The notes beneath the pieces were generated by a model. That model was not told the origin of the DNA and did not search any database. It saw only the letters and a list, made by a program, of their open reading frames with translations. 64,000 bases of DNA. Origin: Candidatus Synechococcus calcipolaris G9 (lineage in GTDB: Bacteria > Cyanobacteriota > Cyanobacteriia > Thermosynechococcales > Thermosynechococcaceae). Below are positions 41,819-49,110 of the stretch, piece by piece; within the stretch, counting starts at the first letter, position 1; every line of letters begins with the position of its first letter. The position numbers were made by a program, and so were the translations under genes. The stretch covers positions 1 to 64,000 of the forward strand of contig NZ_JAKKUT010000006.1 of NCBI RefSeq assembly GCF_029582805.1, written 5' to 3'.

Positions 41819-42643
41819 ATGACAATTCTCACTACCCCAGACGGTACTCAACTCTATTACAAAGACTGGGGCGCAGGTCAGCCCGTTGTCTTCAGCCACG
41901 GCTGGCCACTGAATTCTGACAGTTGGGAAGCGCAGATGCTGTTTCTGGCAGATCATGGATTTCGGGCGATCGCTCACGACCGACGCGGCCACGGACGATC
42001 AAGCCAGCCCTGGAACGGCAATGAGATGAATACCTATGCGGACGACCTGGCCACCCTGATCGACACCCTAGACCTAACGGATGCCACCCTAATTGGCTTT
42101 TCAACGGGCGGCGGCGAGGTGGCTCGCTACATCGGTCGTCACGGCACTCGTCGAGTTTCTAAGGCGGCGCTGATCTCGGCGATCCCTCCGTTAATGGTGA
42201 AAACGGAGGACAATCCCGATGGTCTACCCATTGAGGTGTTCGATGGGTTGCGGGCGGGCTCCATTGCCGATCGCTCACAGCTCTACCGCAACCTGGCCAG
42301 CGGCCCCTTCTTTGGCTTCAACCGTCCTGAGTCCAAGGTTTCCCAAGGCATGATCGACTGGTTTTGGCTTCAGGGCATGCAGGCGGGCCACAAGAACGCC
42401 TTCGACTGTATCAAAGCTTTCTCTGAAACTGACTTCACGGAAGACCTGAAAAAGTTTGACGTGCCCACGCTCATCCTGCACGGCGATGATGACCAGATTG
42501 TGCCGATTGGAGCTGCTGCGATCGCCGCCGCCAAACTAGTGCCTCAAGCCAACCTCAAAATCTACTCCGGTGCCCCCCATGGGTTGACCGATACTCACAA
42601 AGATCAACTCAACGCTGACCTGTTGTCATTCCTGAAAAATTAA
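41819..42643 (+). CDS. Alpha/beta hydrolase, cofactor-free haloperoxidase/arylesterase type
   Basis: 274 residues. The N-terminus [39 protein letters not shown] is the hallmark of non-haem chloroperoxidase-like esterases. The nucleophile elbow is [19 protein letters not shown] (Ser). The acid is Asp in [12 protein letters not shown] and the base is His in [10 protein letters not shown], so the triad is intact. Such enzymes hydrolyse esters and lactones and can make peracids in vitro. It contains a GCGATCGC site, so it is well settled in this genome. First gene of a cluster of detoxification-type enzymes. Confidence 0.88.
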   Translation: MTILTTPDGTQLYYKDWGAGQPVVFSHGWPLNSDSWEAQMLFLADHGFRAIAHDRRGHGRSSQPWNGNEMNTYADDLATLIDTLDLTDATLIGFSTGGGEVARYIGRHGTRRVSKAALISAIPPLMVKTEDNPDGLPIEVFDGLRAGSIADRSQLYRNLASGPFFGFNRPESKVSQGMIDWFWLQGMQAGHKNAFDCIKAFSETDFTEDLKKFDVPTLILHGDDDQIVPIGAAAIAAAKLVPQANLKIYSGAPHGLTDTHKDQLNADLLSFLKN

Positions 42644-42815
42644 CGCTGGATATTTAGAAAACGTTTACGATCTCTGCTCCTAATGCATATCTAACTTGCC
42701 TGCAAGTTCTAGTAAGCCATCAAAATTAGATCGTTAGATTTTGCCTGTTTGTTGAACAACGCCCCCACTTTTAAACCTTCTGCAACCATCGATCTCTAAA
42801 AGGAAATCTATAGCT

Positions 42816-43481
42816 ATGTCTGAAAATCCAAAAACCGGCCTAGAAGGACTGCTTCGTCCAGAAGATAGCATTTTGGTACTTATTGACCACCAGCCTTATC
42901 AGTTTACCAACCTGAATAGCCATGAACCCACAATGATCATTAACAATGTTATTGGTCTTGCCAAATCGGCAAAAGTGTTCAACGTCCCCACAATCCTGAC
43001 CACAGTCATTGAAGAGAGAGGGGGTTATATTATCAAGGGACTACAGGATGTTTTTCCCGATCAAAAACCGATCAACCGCACTTTTATCAATACTTGGGAA
43101 GATCCAAACGTTACAGATGTAGTGAAGAAAAGTGGCCGTAAACAACTTATTCTTGCGGCGCTTTGGACCGAGATCTGTCTGGCAATGCCAGCAATCCAGG
43201 CGCTGGGTGAAGGCTATGAAGTATTCATCGTTACCGACGCTTCGGGGGGTGTTACTGCGGAAGCTCATGATATGGCTGTTCGCCGAATGGTTCAGGCTGG
43301 TGCAGTTCCGATCAACTGGATGGCTGTACTTGCTGAATGGCAACGTGACTGGGCACGTACAAAAACATCTGCGGGTGTATCAGATGTTCTTCTTGAGCAT
43401 GGCGGTGCTAGTGCGGTAGCCTTGGCCTGGGAACTTCAACTCCTTGCAACAACCCCTCCAGTGAGCGCAGGTGCACATTAA
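42816..43481 (+). CDS. Isochorismatase-family hydrolase, YcaC-like
   Basis: 221 residues. Family marks: SILVLIDHQPYQFTNL (catalytic Asp in LIDHQ), and LILAALWTEICLAMPAIQALGEGYEVFIVTDASGG, where the Cys of TEIC is the nucleophile position. The Lys is expected between them, in the region of RTFINTWEDPNVTDVVKKSGRK. The C-terminus AGAVPINWMAVLAEWQRDWART is typical of the YcaC branch. Substrates are unknown for most of the branch. AAAGGAAA precedes ATG 42816. A possible terminator hairpin follows. Confidence 0.85.
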   Translation: MSENPKTGLEGLLRPEDSILVLIDHQPYQFTNLNSHEPTMIINNVIGLAKSAKVFNVPTILTTVIEERGGYIIKGLQDVFPDQKPINRTFINTWEDPNVTDVVKKSGRKQLILAALWTEICLAMPAIQALGEGYEVFIVTDASGGVTAEAHDMAVRRMVQAGAVPINWMAVLAEWQRDWARTKTSAGVSDVLLEHGGASAVALAWELQLLATTPPVSAGAH

Positions 43482-43519
43482 TACTTGAGGTTTCCTCTAG
43501 GAAAGCAACAAGTAAAACG

Positions 43520-43556
43520 GGAGGCAGCATTTTGAAAAAGATAACGTGCTGTCTCC
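43520..43556 (+). terminator. Possible hairpin after the isochorismatase-like gene
   Basis: GGAGGCAGCA (43520-43529) and TGCTGTCTCC (43547-43556) pair in nine of ten positions around a 17-base loop. There is no T-run, so an intrinsic terminator is uncertain. Confidence 0.35.
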
Positions 43557-43714
43557 TGTATGTGAACACAATCACACGAGCAGCTCCTTGTCTAGGGCGT
43601 GTCTGTGAATTCAAAGCCAAAATTGCCAAAGTTGAATAGTTAGAAGATCGCTTGCATAAGCCCATTTTTCGACAAGGGGATAGCCTCTGTTTGTCAGCTG
43701 AAAAGCTAAGCTAG

Positions 43715-43912
43715 TGGCGTTGTCCGGTAGGCGAATTACCCCAAATAGGCATCAGTGAGTACCATGCGAGATTCTACGATATCACCTCTCTTGTGCTGAT
43801 TCCCGTTTTCCTAGTGATTGTTTTCCGGGTGTTCAAACGTGGCAAGGCATCCGAACCCGTTTTGCAAGGCGAGATAGAGTCAAACGTACTATACAAGGAA
43901 CGTTATGAGTAA
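43715..43912 (+). pseudogene. Remnant of a small membrane protein, no start codon
   Basis: An open frame of 65 codons without an ATG or good alternative start. It contains a membrane segment followed by basic residues (LVLIPVFLVIVFRVFKRGK) and ends ...LYKERYE, overlapping the RidA start by 8 bases. The overlap suggests that the complete gene was once the upstream member of an operon with RidA. I do not recognise the family. Confidence 0.4.
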
Positions 43913-44306
43913 ACCCAAGTTTTTTGTCACTCCTGGCTATGGGGAATACATGCTGAATAACTTGCGTTACTCGCAAGCGGTAAAAATTGGCGATCGCGTG
44001 GAGACATCAGGTCAAGGTGGCTGGGATGACAATCTGCAAATTCCTGAATTGCTGGCGGACGAGATTGCTCAAGCGTTTCGGAATATCGAGCGAACCCTGG
44101 CAACTGCTGGGGCGGGTTGGGAGCATGTTGTTCACATCAATTCTTACCATGTTGGCGGGTTGCCCCCAGAAGTTAACGAGGTGATGGTCAGGCTATATCG
44201 CCATTACATGCCCGACCACGCGCCAATTTGGACACAGATAGGAGTCGCGGCGCTGGGACTGCCAACGATGCGGATTGAAATCCGCGTGACTGCAATTGTT
44301 CCGTGA
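43905..44306 (+). CDS. RidA/YjgF-family protein
   Basis: 133 residues. RidA proteins hydrolyse reactive enamines and imines, or bind small metabolites. The family's trimer-cleft residues are visible: GDRVETSGQGGWDDNLQIP, AFRNIERTLATAGAGWEHVVHINSYHVG, and APIWTQIGVAALGLPTMRIEIRVTA. The catalytic Arg position near the C-terminus is occupied by Arg in MRIEIRVTA. AAGGA stands 6 bases before the ATG. The next frame begins one base before the stop. Confidence 0.85.
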   Translation: MSKPKFFVTPGYGEYMLNNLRYSQAVKIGDRVETSGQGGWDDNLQIPELLADEIAQAFRNIERTLATAGAGWEHVVHINSYHVGGLPPEVNEVMVRLYRHYMPDHAPIWTQIGVAALGLPTMRIEIRVTAIVP

Positions 44307-44413
44307 GTTTTGCACAAGCGGCAACAGGCTATTGCGAAGTTAGGGAGTTACCTCAGCTGAGTGGTACCGAAATCCCGTCACTGTTTACTTTAAATCAAGG
44401 AGAGTTGGCGCAG

Positions 44414-45382
44414 ATGGAATCTATGAAGGCAGCCGTATTAACTGCGTTTGGTGATGCTGAGAAGTTTGAGATTCAAACGGTTCCCATACCAACACTGAAG
44501 GCGAATCAGGTGTTAGTCAGAGTTTGTGCAACCTCGATTAACCCGGTCGATTACCAAACTCGTCGTGGTGATTACAAGGAACTGGTTCGATTACCCGCCA
44601 TCATTGGAGTCGATGTTTCAGGGGTGATTGAGGCAGTTGGCGAAGCTGTGACTGATTTCAAGGTGGGAGACAACGTGTACTACTCGCCGCAAATTTTTGG
44701 AGAATTCGGTAGCTACGCCCAGTATCATGTGGCTGATGCAGCGATTGTTGCATTGAAGCCTGCAAATCTATCGCATATTGAAGCTGCTTCTTTTCCGCTT
44801 GCAGGTGGGACTGCTTGGGATTGTCTGGTGACTAGGGGCAATCTACAAGTTGGTGAAACAGTTCTTATCCATGCGGGTGCGGGTGGAGTGGGTTCGATCG
44901 CAATTCAACTCGCCAAAGCGATCGGGGCATACGTTTTTACGACGTGTAGTTCTAGAAACCGAGATTTCGTGACAGCACTGGGCGCAGATCGGGTGATTGA
45001 TTACAAAAATGAAAATTATGTAGAAGTCATTCGTCAAGAAACCAATGGACTGGGTGTGGATTTAGTTCTAGATACGATCGGCGGAGAAACCATTCAGCGC
45101 AGTCTAGAAATCATTCGTCCCTTTGGTCGGCTGACAAGCATTGTAGACGTTGCCATACCGCAATCGCTGCTGGAAGCATGGGGTAAGAATCTGTCGATTC
45201 ATTTTGTTTTTTCACCCCAGTACCGAGCAAAATTAGAGGCTTTGACAAAACTCATCGAGCGTCAACAGCTTCGCCCAGTGATTGATTCAGTATGGTCTTG
45301 GGATCAGGTTGTTCTGGCACATCAACATCTAGAGCAGGGAGGAACACGGGGCAAAGTTGTGCTGAAGTTTACAGAAAATTAG
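44414..45382 (+). CDS. Zinc-independent MDR-family NADP-dependent oxidoreductase (quinone reductase type)
   Basis: 322 residues from ATG 44414, chosen because AAGGAG lies 11 bases upstream (44397-44402) and the protein then starts MESMKAAVLTAFGDAEKFE like its family. A GTG at 44303 overlapping the RidA stop would add 37 residues of no recognisable type. GroES-like domain, then Rossmann domain with VLIHAGAGGVGSIAIQLAKAIGA. No structural-zinc Cys cluster, so it belongs to the quinone-reductase side of MDR. It reduces quinones or enones with NADPH. Possibly coupled to RidA. Confidence 0.85.
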   Translation: MESMKAAVLTAFGDAEKFEIQTVPIPTLKANQVLVRVCATSINPVDYQTRRGDYKELVRLPAIIGVDVSGVIEAVGEAVTDFKVGDNVYYSPQIFGEFGSYAQYHVADAAIVALKPANLSHIEAASFPLAGGTAWDCLVTRGNLQVGETVLIHAGAGGVGSIAIQLAKAIGAYVFTTCSSRNRDFVTALGADRVIDYKNENYVEVIRQETNGLGVDLVLDTIGGETIQRSLEIIRPFGRLTSIVDVAIPQSLLEAWGKNLSIHFVFSPQYRAKLEALTKLIERQQLRPVIDSVWSWDQVVLAHQHLEQGGTRGKVVLKFTEN

Positions 45383-45455
45383 TCCAGCTTTACGACGTTG
45401 GTAATTGCTAAATGGATCGGAGTTTGATTGTGTATTGAACAGAGGAGAGATTCAA

Positions 45456-45512
45456 ATGTCAGCCAAAAATAAAGCAATCTTAGAAGAGGCAAACGCGGCG
45501 ATCTCTATCTGA
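45456..45512 (+). pseudogene. Truncated SnoaL/NTF2-like gene, 5' end only
   Basis: An AGGAGAG site precedes ATG 45456. The 18 codons MSAKNKAILEEANAAISI resemble the start of SnoaL-like (NTF2-fold) proteins, which continue AxxxGDxEGFL. Here the frame stops at TGA 45512. It looks like a deletion inside the gene, leaving promoter, ribosome site and N-terminus. Confidence 0.45.
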
Positions 45513-45617
45513 GTCTATCTATTACAGGTCGGGAATTGGAAGGTGAAGCTATCACCAGTACTGCCCGTACTGATGAAGCAGATCAAAACTTTTACACGTG
45601 CAATCAAAGGAAAAGAG

Positions 45618-46475
45618 ATGAAATTACGCTACGGGTTTCGACAGGTCGGCGACATCGAAGTGTTCTACCGCGAGGCTGGGTCAAGCGATGCGCCAGTGAT
45701 CCTGCTGTTGCATGGCTTTCCGACCGCTAGCCACATGTTCCGCGACCTGATCCCTCTGCTCGCCGATCACTTTCGGCTCATTGCGCCGGATCTGCCTGGT
45801 TTCGGACAGACTAAGGCACCGCCGCGCGGGACGTTCGATTATACGTTCGACCGCCTTGCCGATGTGATCGAGGACTTTACCGAGGCTTTGTCGCTCGATC
45901 AATACGTGCTTTACATCTTCGACTACGGTGCGCCGGTAGGGCTGCGTCTGGCGATGCGTCATCCTGAACGGGTATCTGCGATCGTCTCGCAAAACGGCAA
46001 CGCCTACCTTGAGGGGTTCAGTGACGAATGGGGGCCATGGGTAGCCTATTGGCGTGAACCGAGCGCAGCGAACCGGGAAGCCTGCCGACCCTCCCTCGCG
46101 CCGGACACAATCCGGAACTGGCAGTATGGTACCGGAGCCGATCCAACCCTTCTATCGCCCGACGGCTACGAACTCGACATTGCCTACATGGGGCGGCCAG
46201 ACGCGGAGGAGATCCAGCTCGATCTGATCCTCGACTACCGCAGTAACGTCGTGCTTTATCCAGCCTTCCAGTCCTACTTTCGCGAGCACCGTCCGCCGCT
46301 TCTCGCCGTCTGGGGTCGTCATGATCCGGCATTTCTGCCCGCTGGTGCTGCCGCCTATCAGCGAGATCTCCCAGATGCAAAGATTCACCTGCTCGACGCC
46401 GGACATTTCGCGCTGGAGACTCATGCAGAGGAGGTCGCAACGTTGATCCGCGCGTTCCTTGACGGTACGATCTGA
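45618..46475 (+). CDS. Alpha/beta hydrolase, epoxide-hydrolase/haloalkane-dehalogenase type
   Basis: 285 residues from ATG 45618 with AAAGG 7 bases upstream. The nucleophile position is Asp (YIFDYGAPVGLRLAMRHP), which indicates the epoxide-hydrolase or dehalogenase branch rather than esterases. HGFPTASHMFRDL forms the oxyanion region and HDPAFLP plus AGHFALETHAEE supply the acid and His. Codon use is visibly G+C-richer than the neighbours, with no GCGATCGC, suggesting recent transfer from a high-GC bacterium. The stop TGA (46473-46475) is the first triplet of an IS3 terminus, so the native C-terminus may be slightly altered. Confidence 0.82.
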   Translation: MKLRYGFRQVGDIEVFYREAGSSDAPVILLLHGFPTASHMFRDLIPLLADHFRLIAPDLPGFGQTKAPPRGTFDYTFDRLADVIEDFTEALSLDQYVLYIFDYGAPVGLRLAMRHPERVSAIVSQNGNAYLEGFSDEWGPWVAYWREPSAANREACRPSLAPDTIRNWQYGTGADPTLLSPDGYELDIAYMGRPDAEEIQLDLILDYRSNVVLYPAFQSYFREHRPPLLAVWGRHDPAFLPAGAAAYQRDLPDAKIHLLDAGHFALETHAEEVATLIRAFLDGTI

Positions 46476-47340
46476 CCATGTCTGGAAAAAGTGGACAGTG
46501 AAATTAAGCGGAAATGGGTGAAATTAGGGAGCGGTAATACTGATCCTCAAATTGAGCAGGGGATAGAAAACCGAGAGTGGAATGAAGGCGTTTACGGTTG
46601 TAGAAGACTTCAATCCATTCAACAATGGTCGTCCTGGCAATCGCCCGGTTTGGAAACACCGTGGGGTGAATCAGCTCGGTTTTTATCGTGCCGAAAAAGC
46701 GTTCAGCGACCGCATTATCCCAGCAGTTGCCCCGACGGCTTATACTACAGGCTATATTAGCTTGCCTTAGTGCCTGTTGATAGTCGTGACTGGCATATTG
46801 TGACCCCCGGTCTGAGTGAAATAATAAACCAGCGCTTGACGGTTTCCGGTGTCCCAAGGCGGCAGACAACGCGGTCAAAACCAGTTCGGTGCGCAAATGC
46901 TCGGCAATAGACCATCCCACCACCCTACGAGAGAATAGGTCGAGAATGACCGCTAGATAGACCCATCCTTCGGCTGTCCAGATATAGGTGATATCGGCCA
47001 CCCACACTTGGTCTGAGGCATCTGTCTTAAAGCAACGATCTAAGGTATTCTCTGCTATCGGTAGCCGATGATTTGAATCCGTTGTTCCCTTAAATTTCCG
47101 TCGCAGATGGGCATTGATCCCCAAGTTTGCCATTAATCGGATCACCCGTTGACGGCTGATCGGGAAGCCTTGAGCAGCTAAGGCTGCTTGTATCCTCGGT
47201 GAGCCATAGGTTTGACGGCTCTCTTGCTGAATCTGTTGAATCATTTGGCTCAATGTCTCATTCTCCTTACCTCGGGGTGATAATGGTCGGTTGCACCAGG
47301 CATAATAGCCACTCCTCGATTGCTTTATAGCAGTCGCCAT
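46473..47340 (-). mobile_element. IS3-family element, right part with orfB, 5' part missing
   Basis: The right terminus TGACCATGTCTGGAAAAAGT begins at 46473, matching in inverted sense the left terminus TGACCCTGACTGAAAAAAGT found at 47708, 52325 and 63737. The element is cut at about 47340 by IS630-type sequence, so orfA and the left end are not attached. It is therefore probably unable to move by itself. Confidence 0.85.
46504..47340 (-). CDS. IS3-family transposase OrfB, truncated at the N-terminus
   Basis: 278 residues of the DDE integrase-like transposase. Visible: SRSGYYAW, TYGSPRIQAALAAQGFPISRQRVIRLM (HTH_21), WVADITYIWTAEGWVYLAVILDLFSRRVVGW (first Asp), LLFHSDRGSQYASHDYQQAL (second Asp) and CWDNAVAERFFGTIKTEL (Glu). 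The catalytic triad is intact. The usual 25 or so residues before SRSGYYAW, and the overlap with orfA, are replaced by IS630 sequence. The ATG at 47340 is probably fortuitous, so the protein is doubtful in vivo. Confidence 0.85.
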   Translation of the reverse strand: MATAIKQSRSGYYAWCNRPLSPRGKENETLSQMIQQIQQESRQTYGSPRIQAALAAQGFPISRQRVIRLMANLGINAHLRRKFKGTTDSNHRLPIAENTLDRCFKTDASDQVWVADITYIWTAEGWVYLAVILDLFSRRVVGWSIAEHLRTELVLTALSAALGHRKPSSAGLLFHSDRGSQYASHDYQQALRQANIACSISRRGNCWDNAVAERFFGTIKTELIHPTVFPNRAIARTTIVEWIEVFYNRKRLHSTLGFLSPAQFEDQYYRSLISPISA

Positions 47341-47707
47341 ATAGATTAGGACGCTATGCTTAGAACGTTCTCCATCGCTTCTCGTAGGGTGTCAAACTCA
47401 CCTAAGCATTTGCGAATCCGGCTCTTAATCCATGACCAACATTTTTCAATGGGATTCAAGTCGGGAGAATAGGGGGGCAAGTACCATACCTCACAGCCTG
47501 CTGCTTTCACCAGTTCTTCAATTCGTCCGCCTTTGTGAAAACTGGCATTGTCAATCACGAGCGTCTGCCCTGGCTGCAATACGGGAATCAAGCAGGTTTC
47601 TCGCCATACCTCAAAGATGGAGCGATTACACATGCCGTCTACGGTAAATGGAGCCATCAATTGACCTGCACACAGAGCCGCAATCATATTGACACGTCCA
47701 CTCCGAC
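47341..47707 (-). mobile_element. IS630-family fragment, transposase C-terminal half
   Basis: On the minus strand the frame from about 47706 to 47346 reads NMIAALCAGQLMAPFTVDG, ending in the IS630 DDE block VIDNASFHKG (second Asp), VWYLPPYSPDLNPIEKCWSWIKSRI (catalytic Glu). The N-terminal half is missing; an IS3 left end joins at 47708. It separates an IS3 right part from an oppositely oriented IS3 left part. Confidence 0.85.
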
Positions 47708-47920
47708 TGACCCTGACTAAAAAAAAGGACAAACTCCAAGAGTCGCCAATGAAGGAGAAAGTCCAAATGAGCCAAAAACCAAGACGAACATATACTGCCG
47801 AACAAAAAGTTGAAGCTGTGGCAATTGTGAAACAGTCAGGCAAGCCGATTAGCCAAGTCGCCCAGGAAATGGGATTGACAGAAAGTGCCCTACGCCAATG
47901 GGTGAAAAAGCAACGATTGA
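47708..47920 (+). mobile_element. IS3-family fragment: left terminus and start of orfA
   Basis: The left terminal repeat starts TGACCCTGACTAAAAAAAAG (47708). ATG 47767 opens orfA: MSQKPRRTYTAEQKVEAVAI, then SQVAQEMGLTESALRQWVKKQ, an HTH_Tnp_1 domain. Homology with the other copies stops just after WVK(K)Q at about 47920. The rest of the frame is unrelated. Confidence 0.82.
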
Positions 47921-48049
47921 CCAAATCAGTGGCAACCAAAGGGCATCGCTTGGAGCATTCTAAACTCAATCCTAGCCATGACCATAAATGAAACTGGAAT
48001 CTCCCTCAAGGGCAGAGCCAGCATAGTATTACTCTCCACCGACTCCGCT
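47921..48049. other. Junction between IS3 fragment and the HD gene operon
   Basis: The sequence is non-IS. A minus-strand frame from about 48080 starts MPHITVSRIREAESVESNTM and runs towards the IS; it has no ribosome site. It may be the broken remainder of a gene truncated by the insertion. Confidence 0.3.
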
Positions 48050-48139
48050 TCACGAATACGAGAGACAGTGATGTGAGGCATGGCCGTAGTACAGGGAATC
48101 CCATCCGGCAACCTCAATCGCCATTCTTAAATCAGCCAT
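48050..48139 (-). CDS. Tiny ORF behind the HD gene (29 aa), possibly a broken gene
   Basis: ATG 48139 has AGGAGG 4 bases upstream, overlapping the stop of the HD gene. It reads MADLRMAIEVAGWDSLYYGH and stops at TGA 48050. The strong ribosome site shows that a gene starts here. The short length, next to an IS3 junction, suggests a frameshifted or truncated third gene of the HD operon. Confidence 0.4.
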   Translation of the reverse strand: MADLRMAIEVAGWDSLYYGHASHHCLSYS

Positions 48140-48147
48140 CATTCCTC

Positions 48148-48792
48148 CTACTGCGTCTTAGGATCACTGGGGACATAATCCTTCGGCAAAACAAATCCTT
48201 CCGTCAGCCGCACCAGTTCCGTAAGCTCAGCATAGGTGGTCGTCAGCCGCTCCAATAGAACTGCGGGAATAAGGTGAGCCTGATCAAAAGCGACAATGAT
48301 TTCCCGGTAATACCAGAGAGTTTTCTCCCGCTTAAACGTCATCCAGAACGCCGTCCCCATCGCCCGATAGTCCCGCACAATCGAGAGCAAATTGTGGAGC
48401 TTATCGCAGGCAGTCACCAAATGGTAATCCCGTTTGCTGGCATCACTGGTGGCAACATGGTTGATATAGCGGCTTTTCCGGGGAACCCAGGCCTCTTTGA
48501 CTTCACCTTTGCGCTTATCAATCAACGAATCAGAACATAACTCCACCAACGTCGCCACCCCATCCCCAAACTTAGCTCGGATGGCATTGAGAGTATCTAT
48601 CCCACCTTGATCTTCCGGGCCATCATGGAGCAGCCCAGAGATCGCCGCATCCTCCCCACCCCCAAACGAGATCACCAGGGCTGAAACTGCGTACAAGTGC
48701 GAGATATAGGGAACACCAGAGCCTTTCCGTTTCTGGTTTTCATGGAGCGTTGCCGCATATTCCAACGCATCTAAATACCGAGTAGAGAGCAT
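48148..48792 (-). CDS. HD-domain protein, SpoT/MESH1-like alarmone hydrolase type
   Basis: 214 residues. The order of HD motifs is that of the RelA/SpoT hydrolase domain: an early His (SGVPYISHLYAVSALV), the HD pair (ISGLLHDGPEDQGG) with following Glu-Asp, then the later Asp/Asn (LVTACDKLHNLLSIVRDY). There is no synthetase, TGS or ACT domain, so it resembles a small alarmone hydrolase. AGGAGG lies 6 bases before the ATG (48792). It sits in a compact operon: a 45-residue ORF upstream and a tiny ORF downstream, both with good ribosome sites. Substrate (ppGpp or other) is an inference. Confidence 0.75.
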   Translation of the reverse strand: MLSTRYLDALEYAATLHENQKRKGSGVPYISHLYAVSALVISFGGGEDAAISGLLHDGPEDQGGIDTLNAIRAKFGDGVATLVELCSDSLIDKRKGEVKEAWVPRKSRYINHVATSDASKRDYHLVTACDKLHNLLSIVRDYRAMGTAFWMTFKREKTLWYYREIIVAFDQAHLIPAVLLERLTTTYAELTELVRLTEGFVLPKDYVPSDPKTQ

Positions 48793-48828
48793 TATTAACC
48801 TCCTACTAATTGAGTCATAGTCATCGAA

Positions 48829-48966
48829 TCAACCCATATCCGGGTCTTCACCTTCAGCGGCATACCAAAGCACATCCAAGCAATAAGCCACCTCCCGCAC
48901 CTGCCGTCCCATCAATGAGAGGGTTTTCCCCATCGCCCGCCGGTCTTCCACAGAAAGATCCCTCAT
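48829..48966 (-). CDS. Small 45-residue protein upstream of the HD gene
   Basis: ATG 48966 follows GAGGTG at a 6-base distance. It reads MRDLSVEDRRAMGKTLSLMG, continues RQVREVAYCLDVLWYAAEGE and ends at TGA 48829. Helical, amphipathic, acidic tail. It is 36 bases from the HD gene on the same strand and probably cotranscribed. Not a known family to me; could be a partner or regulator of the HD protein. Confidence 0.5.
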   Translation of the reverse strand: MRDLSVEDRRAMGKTLSLMGRQVREVAYCLDVLWYAAEGEDPDMG

Positions 48967-49110
48967 GTCTATCACCTCGCTTTTAACCTCAACATCTACA
49001 TCATGGCAGAACCAAAATCTGGCATAACTAAAATCAAAATAAGACTAGAATGCTTGTGAACATTGAATCATAGCCTTTTAACTCAATTGGGAACCTGGGG
49101 AATTAAATCA

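Noticed and set aside
44303-44413. GTG start overlapping the RidA stop for the MDR gene
   Set aside because: Adds 37 residues without family likeness; a better ribosome site precedes ATG 44414. Translational coupling cannot be fully excluded.
46018-46479. 153-residue minus-strand frame opposite the high-GC hydrolase
   Set aside because: High-GC antisense frames are commonly open; no independent support.
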